This document shows, in pieces, positions 1 through 5,091 of a stretch of 7,151 nt of DNA. A program made the position numbers and the translations under genes. Numbering within the stretch: position 1 is the stretch's first letter; each line of letters starts with the position of its first letter. Under the pieces are notes generated by a model. That model ran no database searches, had not been told where the DNA came from, and worked only from the letters and a program-made list of their open reading frames with translations. Location of the stretch: positions 1 to 7,151 of the forward strand of contig JBAROV010000144.1 in assembly GCA_049642465.1 (NCBI GenBank). The letters are read 5' to 3'. The DNA comes from CAWDPQ01 sp049642465. Its GTDB lineage: Bacteria; Acidobacteriota; Vicinamibacteria; Vicinamibacterales; 2-12-FULL-66-21.

Positions 1-56
1 GTGCTACTGTACTGCTGATCGCTGGATGATGGTGACGCTGACCTGCAGGAGGAATA

Positions 57-105
57 CGGTTTTCAACCGGTATAGGGCCGCTGAACCAGCCGTTACGCCG
101 GTAAC
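57..105 (-). terminator. Cluster of three short hairpins after the CoA-binding gene (possible transcript end)
   Basis: Three small inverted repeats sit side by side at and just past the stop codon of the minus-strand CoA-binding gene. They are 92-105 (GTTAC/GTAAC, 4-base loop, overlapping the TAA stop), 80-90 (GCTG/CAGC, 3-base loop) and 57-69 (CGGTT/AACCG, 3-base loop). None is followed by a U-rich run on the minus strand, so this is not a classical intrinsic terminator. Together they could protect or define a 3' end, or be chance, because stems of 4-5 bp are common in GC-rich DNA. Confidence 0.22.
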
Positions 106-575
106 TTGCCGGTCAATCTGAGGATCCACTTCATGCACGTGTGACCGACGTCGGCCCCTGGACCGTACATCATCGGGCAGGCGCCGGCGATCACACTGAT
201 GTCGTGGTCGCGGCAGTACTTGACCGCCGCCGGGGAGACGCTCGAACCCTTCGACACCGATTGGTGCATCCAGACGCGCCGGACACCGGCCTCGCTGCAA
301 TCGTGCACGATCCGCTCGGTCGCTTCGGGCCGGGTGATCACGACCACGCCGTCGACCCCGCCGGGAATCGATCGCAGGTCGGGGTAGCAGCGCTCACCTT
401 CGAACATCTGCATGTGCGGATTCACCGGGAACACATCGTGGCCGGTCTTTTTCAGCCGGTGATAGATCAGGTTGCCGACGGGATGACGGCTGTTGTCTCG
501 TGACACGCCCGCAACGGCGATGCGCTTCTGAGCCAGGAAATCCTCCACCCTGGCTTCAAAGGTCGTGGTCGTCAT
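93..575 (-). CDS. CoA-binding domain protein (YccU-like, CoA_binding_2 family)
   Basis: This is a complete 160-residue cytoplasmic protein with a single Rossmann-like CoA-binding domain, the usual length for the stand-alone family that includes E. coli YccU. Visible signatures are the first beta strand and glycine turn VAGVSRD (21-27), VNP (51-53) after the second strand, DGVVVITRPE (75-84), VWMHQS (101-106), and the C-terminal ACPMMYGP (132-139) with HTCMKW (145-150). Cys133 and Cys147 lie in the conserved C-terminal part. There is no signal peptide or membrane segment. The start is well supported by a strong Shine-Dalgarno sequence, GGAGGA, ending 4 bases before the ATG. The family is thought to bind CoA or a related nucleotide, but no reaction is firmly established. 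It lies 170 bases downstream of the sulfatase on the same strand, and nothing links it functionally to the secreted glycan enzymes. The family call is firm; the role is unknown. Confidence 0.93.
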   Translation of the reverse strand: MTTTTFEARVEDFLAQKRIAVAGVSRDNSRHPVGNLIYHRLKKTGHDVFPVNPHMQMFEGERCYPDLRSIPGGVDGVVVITRPEATERIVHDCSEAGVRRVWMHQSVSKGSSVSPAAVKYCRDHDISVIAGACPMMYGPGADVGHTCMKWILRLTGKLPA

Positions 576-745
576 GAGTTCCTCCGTGCTGGCTGCCGCA
601 GATCTCCGCTACTTCGAGACGTGCAACGCACTTGCCGCAACCGACCGTAGGGAAATTGGCGAACAACTGCTAAAGGTCGAGCGTGGGAGGCGACGAAAGT
701 GGTGAAAAGTCGGCGACTGCCGAGGAATTTTTCTACGGGCCGCCG
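576..745. other. Intergenic spacer between sulfatase stop and CoA-binding gene start
   Basis: These 170 bases carry no credible gene. Apart from the ribosome binding site at 580-585 I see no convincing sigma-70-like promoter on the minus strand. A short palindrome at 708-718 (AGTC/GACT) is followed by TTTT in the minus direction, but its 4-bp stem is too short to call a terminator. The gap suggests the CoA-binding gene may have its own promoter rather than belonging to the operon upstream, although read-through cannot be excluded. Confidence 0.5.
580..585 (-). promoter_or_regulatory. Ribosome binding site of the CoA-binding gene
   Basis: On the minus strand this reads GGAGGA, with 4 bases before the ATG at 575-573. 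It is the strongest Shine-Dalgarno match in the window and fixes the start of the CoA-binding gene. Confidence 0.75.
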
Positions 746-2224
746 TTAATCGCGCGGGGCAGCGATCGGGGGGCGAATGGCCGCATCCATTCGCTGGCGC
801 CACGAGGCGACGGCTTTCCAGCCGCTCTCGTCCGCCTGCGCGGGATTGAACCGTGTGGAATCGAAGTCCACGTAGATCTGCCTGTACATGTCGCCGTTGA
901 ATGCAGGATTGGGCGTATTCTCCTGCGCGCCGATCGCGCTGCGCCAGTTGCGCAGTCTGGTGCGGAACTCCGCGACGCGCGATCTTTCGGCGTTCGCGAC
1001 ATCGCGCGTCTCCCCGATGTCGGACTGGAGATCGAACATCTCGACCTTCCCGGTGTCGTAATGCTCCATTAACTTCCAGCGTCCCTGACGGACCGCCCCA
1101 GCCGGCCGACTACCCTGATTCGTGTAATGCGGGATATGCCAGTAGAACGTGCGATCCGCGCTGGTCTCCTTGCCCCCGGTCAGCAAAGGCGCCTGGTTGA
1201 TCCCATCGAGACCGCGTGCGCCCGGGATACCTGCCAACGCGAGCAGCGTAGGCGTCCAGTCGGTGTTGAGGAGTGGCGTCCCGACGATCCGCCCCTTCGG
1301 AACTCCCGGGCCCTGCACGATCAAAGGCACACGAAGGCCGCCTTCATACAGGTAGCCTTTTCCGGCGCGAAACGGCGTGTTGTGCGTGACGCGTGGATGG
1401 CGCCCCTCCGGCATGTGCAGGCCGCCATTGTCGCTGGTGAAGATGACGATGGTCCGCTCGCGGAGACCTGACCGATCGAGATGCGAGAGCAACCGTCCGA
1501 TGCTGTCGTCGAGCGTCTGGATTGTGGCGGCGTAGGCAGGTTCGAATGCGTCTTTGTTGGCATCGACGACCTTCTGCTGCGCCGCGAATGGGATGTGTGG
1601 ATTGTTGTGCGCGAGAAACAGAAAGAACGGGCGCTCGCGATTGGCGTCGATGAACCGTTCGGCCTCGTGAGTCAGCTCGTACTCGCCTTTACCGCCTTCC
1701 GTTTCACTCGGCTGCGTTGTGGCGCGGCCCGGATAGTACACGTCGAAGCCCTGCTCGCTTGGCGTAAATCCCGCGCCCCCGAGGTGCCACTTGCCGATCA
1801 ACGCCGTTCGGTAGCCTGCTTGTTTCAGCCGCTCGGCAATCGTCATCTCCTCGAGCGGCAGTTCCTGCCGGATTTTTGGATGCAGCAGCTTCTGCGCCGG
1901 ACTGTCTGCCCGGCCTGGCAGGTAAGTCGTGATGTGCAGTCGAGCAGGCGCACGTCCCGTCATGATCGCCGCGCGCGACGGCGAGCAGATCGGCGAGGCC
2001 ACGTAGGCGGTTGTAAACCGCAGGCCGTCTGCAGCAAGACGGTCCAACGTCGGGGTGCGATGATCGCGGCGTCCGTAGACGGCGAGATCGTTGACGCCCA
2101 GATCGTCCGCCAGGATGAAGACGATGTTCGGGGGCCGGTTCTGCGCGCGCGGCGCGCCGGAAGATGCCGCGTAGCCCAGAACCGCCAGACTGCACGACGC
2201 CAGAGCAAGACGGCCGGCCCGCAT
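746..2224 (-). CDS. Secreted formylglycine-dependent sulfatase (S1 family, arylsulfatase-like)
   Basis: A 492-residue sulfatase that hydrolyses sulfate esters, probably on a carbohydrate, outside the cytoplasm. The N-terminus has two arginines and a hydrophobic stretch (about 6-21) ending in small residues, a Sec signal peptide. The mature domain opens with NIVFILADDLG, supplying metal ligands Asp40 and Asp41. Cys80 in CSPSR (80-84) is the residue converted to formylglycine in Cys-type sulfatases, so a maturase such as FGE is needed from elsewhere in the genome. Other active-site elements are GKWHLG (144-149: Lys145, His147), HNNPH (206-210), TSDNGG (263-268: Asp265 and Asn266 as metal ligands) and Lys289 before YEGGLRVP. 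Length and order match a complete, intact family member. The reading frame is open up to 2314, but the ATG at 2224 is chosen because it directly precedes the signal peptide, has GAGGG 6 bases upstream, and begins one base after the upstream stop. The substrate cannot be read from sequence. Confidence 0.95.
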   Translation of the reverse strand: MRAGRLALASCSLAVLGYAASSGAPRAQNRPPNIVFILADDLGVNDLAVYGRRDHRTPTLDRLAADGLRFTTAYVASPICSPSRAAIMTGRAPARLHITTYLPGRADSPAQKLLHPKIRQELPLEEMTIAERLKQAGYRTALIGKWHLGGAGFTPSEQGFDVYYPGRATTQPSETEGGKGEYELTHEAERFIDANRERPFFLFLAHNNPHIPFAAQQKVVDANKDAFEPAYAATIQTLDDSIGRLLSHLDRSGLRERTIVIFTSDNGGLHMPEGRHPRVTHNTPFRAGKGYLYEGGLRVPLIVQGPGVPKGRIVGTPLLNTDWTPTLLALAGIPGARGLDGINQAPLLTGGKETSADRTFYWHIPHYTNQGSRPAGAVRQGRWKLMEHYDTGKVEMFDLQSDIGETRDVANAERSRVAEFRTRLRNWRSAIGAQENTPNPAFNGDMYRQIYVDFDSTRFNPAQADESGWKAVASWRQRMDAAIRPPIAAPRD

Positions 2225-2225
2225 C

Positions 2226-5066
2226 CTATTCCCTCGCCGGCGGCAATGGCCGGATTCGGATGTTTCGCCACTTGATGACGAGGGGCTGGCTCGTCGTGAT
2301 CCCTGAACCTGCATGGATCGGCAGGTTCACCTCGCGCTCGCTGAGGCCGTGGATCTGCAGCCCGATGAAGCCTTTCGAGTGCGTCTTGTAGACGGCATCG
2401 TTCGCGAGATCTTCCACGAGGTTGCCGTTCACCCATGTCTGGATGCGCGGGCCCCTCGCAACTATCCGCAATCTGTTCCACCCATCGTCAATGAAGAAAT
2501 GATGGCCTTCGTCGATCTTCTGTTGCGAAGAGAGCCAGTTCGTCCCCATCGCTTCTCCGTACAGAAGACCGGTCGCGGGCTGTCCTTTGTAGTAGCGGCG
2601 TATTTCAACCTGCGGACCATTCACCCGTCCCGCAGCAGACTCGAAACCCGCCCCCGTGCCCTTCAGCGGCCTGACCTGGCTCCTGATTTGGATTCCGGAG
2701 TTGGTAATCCGGTCTATCGCAGTTTCGAGCTCCAGTTCGAAATCATCGAACTCCTCGAGAGTGCAAAGGAACGAGTTCATGCTGGCGCTGCTCTCGACCG
2801 TGCGACCGACGATGGCGCCGTCTTCCACGGTAAAGCGGTGAGCGCCATTCATGTGGACCCAGCCATTCAGCGTCGAGCCATCGAACAACTGGAGCCAGCC
2901 GTCAGCCGAAGGTTTCGACTGGGGTGCCGCGTCGTCCTCCGGAAGCGCGAACGCAATGATCGAGTCTCCCGATTTCGTGGCGTTCTTCCCGCTGCCCCCT
3001 GCGGCAATGACGACGTACTGGCGTCCGTCAACCATGTAGACGCTGGGCGTCGCGTAACCTCCGGCGGGGAGTTGGTGCTCCCACAGCAGTCGTCCGGAAT
3101 GTTTCTCGAACGCACGAATCTTCTCGTCGGCGGTCGCTGCCACAAATATCACGCCGCCGGCCGTCGCGACAGCGCCGCCAAAATTGAGGGAGCCCGTGTT
3201 GCGAATCCCCTTTGCAGCCAGTTGAGGATATTCCCCGAGCGGGATCTTCCACACGATGTCGCCGCTGACGAGATCGACGGCATTCAACGTGCCCCACGGC
3301 GGCGCGATCGCTGGGACGCCGTTCTGATCGAGAAAGAGCGGATAACCATCGATGGTGAACCGATCCGCGCGAGATTCCGTGGCAGGCGCGATCTTGACGT
3401 CCGCCGGGGCGCTTTTCAGATAGGCGGACAACGCACTCAGCTCACGCGGCCGGAACTGCGGGAACGCTGGCATGGCGTTCCGTCCCTGCGCGATCACGCG
3501 CTCGATGTCATTGCGGGTTGCTGTGACGTTGAGGAGCGGCGGCGTATGCGGAACCGTCCCTTGCCGTTCGACGCCATGACAAGCCGCACACGTCCGTTCG
3601 TAAATCCGGCGGCCCAATTGCTCCGGCGTCAGAGCGTCACCCCCAACATCGTGAACCGGCCGAAGCCGGTTGATGGTGGGTGCTTCATTGACGTTGACGT
3701 ACAGCATGTTCAACATCGGGTCGAAGCTTGCGCCGTGCCATTCGGCGCCGCCCAGGTGTCCCGGAGTGGTGATCGTTCCCTGCAGGCTTGGCGGGGTATA
3801 GATCGGCCCCGACAAATACCGGCGGAACTCTCGCAGCGCGTACGCGTGCGACTCCGGTGTGATGCGAGTCAGATCCGCTTCCGTCAGGATCTGACGAACG
3901 AGCGGCTGTGGTTTGAGCGGCACCAACTGCGTGGGCCAGGTCTCCTCTCCCGCGACCGTCGAGCGAGCCACGCGCCCTTCGTGCACCGGAAACAATGACT
4001 CTCCCGTGCCGCGGTCCAGCACGAAGGTGAAGCCCATCTTGGTCAACTGAACCACTGCGTCCCTTGCCGTGCTCCCGCTTCGCAGCGTGACCAGGATCGG
4101 CGCCGGAGGATTGTCGTAATCCCAGATGTCGTGTCGAACCGTCTGGTAATGCCACTTCCGTTCGCCGGTCGCAGCGTCCAGCGCGAGCACGCTGTTCGCA
4201 AACAGATTGCTCCCCTTCCTGAAACCGCCGTAGAAATCCTCGGTCGCCGATCCGGTGGCCGCGAACGCCCAGCCTCGTTGCTCGTCGATCGTCACGCCTC
4301 CCCACGCGTTGGCGCCGCCGTAGTTCTCCCCCCTCACCCACTTCCACGTGTCCCAGCCGAACTCTCCCGCTTGCGGGATCGTGTGGAAGATCCATTTCAT
4401 CTCGCCGCTGACGGTGTCGTACGCGCGGATGTGGCCGGGCGCCGCGTCGTAGCTCTCGTTCACTCGCGACGCGATGATCAGGAAGTTCTTGAAGACAGCG
4501 CCCGGTGATGTCATTTCGATCACGGCGGTCGCCGGATCGACGCCGAGGTTCTGCCGCAGGTCGATGAATCCGTTCGTCCCGAAGGTCGGAATCAACCGAC
4601 CGGATTTGGCGTCGATGGCGTAAACACGGTCTCGTACGAAGTGGAATATGCGCTCCCCTTCCACACCTTTCCAGTAGGCGACGCCACGATTTCGCAACCG
4701 GACGACGGTGCCGTTGTTGTGGACGGCTGGATCGAACACCCAGCGCTGACGTCCGGTTGCCGCGTCCAGCGCCACGGCCTTCAGCGCCGGCGTCGTGATG
4801 TACATGATCCCGTTGACTACGATAGGATTCACATGCATCGTCGAGCGCTGGTCCGCATCGCCGGTGCGGTACTCCCAGGCTCGTCGCAGCTTGTGGACGT
4901 TCGCGGCGTGAATTTGTGCGATGGCCGCGTACTGGTTGCCGCGGGGATCGCCGCGGTAAACGGGCCAGTCAACGTCTTCACCAGCCCTGGCTGTGGTATG
5001 AAGAGAGCCGGCAACCATTCCGCAGATCGCAGCGGCAAGTGCAAGGCGAAACACGGTAGCCGTCAT
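2226..5066 (-). CDS. Fusion protein: PQQ-dependent glucose-dehydrogenase-like quinoprotein with inserted cytochrome c and C-terminal DUF1080 (3-keto-glycoside hydrolase-like) domain
   Basis: A 946-residue exported protein. Residues 1-28 form a Sec signal peptide ending in ARA. Residues ~32-470 and ~570-708 form a PQQ beta-propeller of the membrane-glucose-dehydrogenase type, with repeated ALDAATG-type blade motifs and HDIWDYDNP (312-320). Asp318 and Lys343 correspond by spacing and context to the catalytic Asp466/Lys493 of E. coli mGDH. The propeller has no cysteine, so it lacks the vicinal disulfide of PQQ methanol/ethanol dehydrogenases. Residues ~478-555 form a cytochrome c domain with heme motif CAACH (493-497) and likely axial Met532 in AMPAF, inserted between propeller blades. 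Residues ~722-938 are a DUF1080 domain (LFDGSTLNGW, NSGIQIR 789-795, NGPQVEIRR). It probably oxidises a sugar or polyol and passes electrons through its own heme to a periplasmic carrier; DUF1080 may cleave 3-keto-glycosides. GAGAG lies 5 bases before the ATG. It is transcribed ahead of the sulfatase with a 1-base gap. The substrate is unknown. Confidence 0.94.
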   Translation of the reverse strand: MTATVFRLALAAAICGMVAGSLHTTARAGEDVDWPVYRGDPRGNQYAAIAQIHAANVHKLRRAWEYRTGDADQRSTMHVNPIVVNGIMYITTPALKAVALDAATGRQRWVFDPAVHNNGTVVRLRNRGVAYWKGVEGERIFHFVRDRVYAIDAKSGRLIPTFGTNGFIDLRQNLGVDPATAVIEMTSPGAVFKNFLIIASRVNESYDAAPGHIRAYDTVSGEMKWIFHTIPQAGEFGWDTWKWVRGENYGGANAWGGVTIDEQRGWAFAATGSATEDFYGGFRKGSNLFANSVLALDAATGERKWHYQTVRHDIWDYDNPPAPILVTLRSGSTARDAVVQLTKMGFTFVLDRGTGESLFPVHEGRVARSTVAGEETWPTQLVPLKPQPLVRQILTEADLTRITPESHAYALREFRRYLSGPIYTPPSLQGTITTPGHLGGAEWHGASFDPMLNMLYVNVNEAPTINRLRPVHDVGGDALTPEQLGRRIYERTCAACHGVERQGTVPHTPPLLNVTATRNDIERVIAQGRNAMPAFPQFRPRELSALSAYLKSAPADVKIAPATESRADRFTIDGYPLFLDQNGVPAIAPPWGTLNAVDLVSGDIVWKIPLGEYPQLAAKGIRNTGSLNFGGAVATAGGVIFVAATADEKIRAFEKHSGRLLWEHQLPAGGYATPSVYMVDGRQYVVIAAGGSGKNATKSGDSIIAFALPEDDAAPQSKPSADGWLQLFDGSTLNGWVHMNGAHRFTVEDGAIVGRTVESSASMNSFLCTLEEFDDFELELETAIDRITNSGIQIRSQVRPLKGTGAGFESAAGRVNGPQVEIRRYYKGQPATGLLYGEAMGTNWLSSQQKIDEGHHFFIDDGWNRLRIVARGPRIQTWVNGNLVEDLANDAVYKTHSKGFIGLQIHGLSEREVNLPIHAGSGITTSQPLVIKWRNIRIRPLPPARE
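2231..2235 (-). promoter_or_regulatory. Ribosome binding site of the sulfatase, inside the end of the upstream gene
   Basis: On the minus strand, GAGGG lies 6 bases before the sulfatase ATG and within the last two sense codons (Arg-Glu) of the quinoprotein gene. The junction reads TAG-G-ATG, so ribosomes finishing the upstream gene could restart on the sulfatase. This supports the start at 2224 and coupled translation. Confidence 0.65.
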
Positions 5067-5091
5067 AACTGCTCTCAGGCGACCACATGGT
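5067..5091. promoter_or_regulatory. 25-bp divergent spacer between the quinoprotein and hydrolase genes
   Basis: The two start codons point away from each other with only these 25 bases between them. A weak Shine-Dalgarno sequence (GAGAG on the minus strand, 5072-5076) serves the quinoprotein; none is clear for the hydrolase. The space is too short for two separate promoters, so promoter elements must lie within the opposing 5' coding regions. I could not identify convincing -10/-35 pairs on either strand. Confidence 0.4.

Noticed and set aside
4..300. A 98-codon minus-strand open frame at the window edge
   Set aside because: It overlaps the CoA-binding gene out of frame on the same strand and has a low-complexity Arg-rich translation; it is a shadow.
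701..720. Palindrome AGTCGGCGACT with adjacent TTTT as a sulfatase terminator
   Set aside because: Only a 4-bp stem with a 3-base loop and four Ts; too weak to call an intrinsic terminator.
2190..2224. Possible lipobox LASC at residues 8-11 of the sulfatase
   Set aside because: Only about five hydrophobic residues precede the cysteine, too short for a lipoprotein signal. The hydrophobic stretch continues past it, as in an ordinary Sec signal peptide.
1481..2275. A 264-codon plus-strand open frame opposite the sulfatase
   Set aside because: Antisense to a sulfatase with all its catalytic motifs; the translation shows no recognisable domain.
2225..2314. Longer sulfatase start at 2314 (30 extra residues)
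   Set aside because: The extension is Ser/Arg-rich, lies inside the upstream gene and would bury the signal peptide. The ATG at 2224 has a ribosome site and directly precedes a normal signal sequence.
2313..3998. A 561-codon plus-strand open frame opposite the quinoprotein gene
   Set aside because: It is antisense to a clearly recognisable protein, its translation is Arg/Val-rich with no family motifs, and long antisense frames are expected in high-GC coding DNA.
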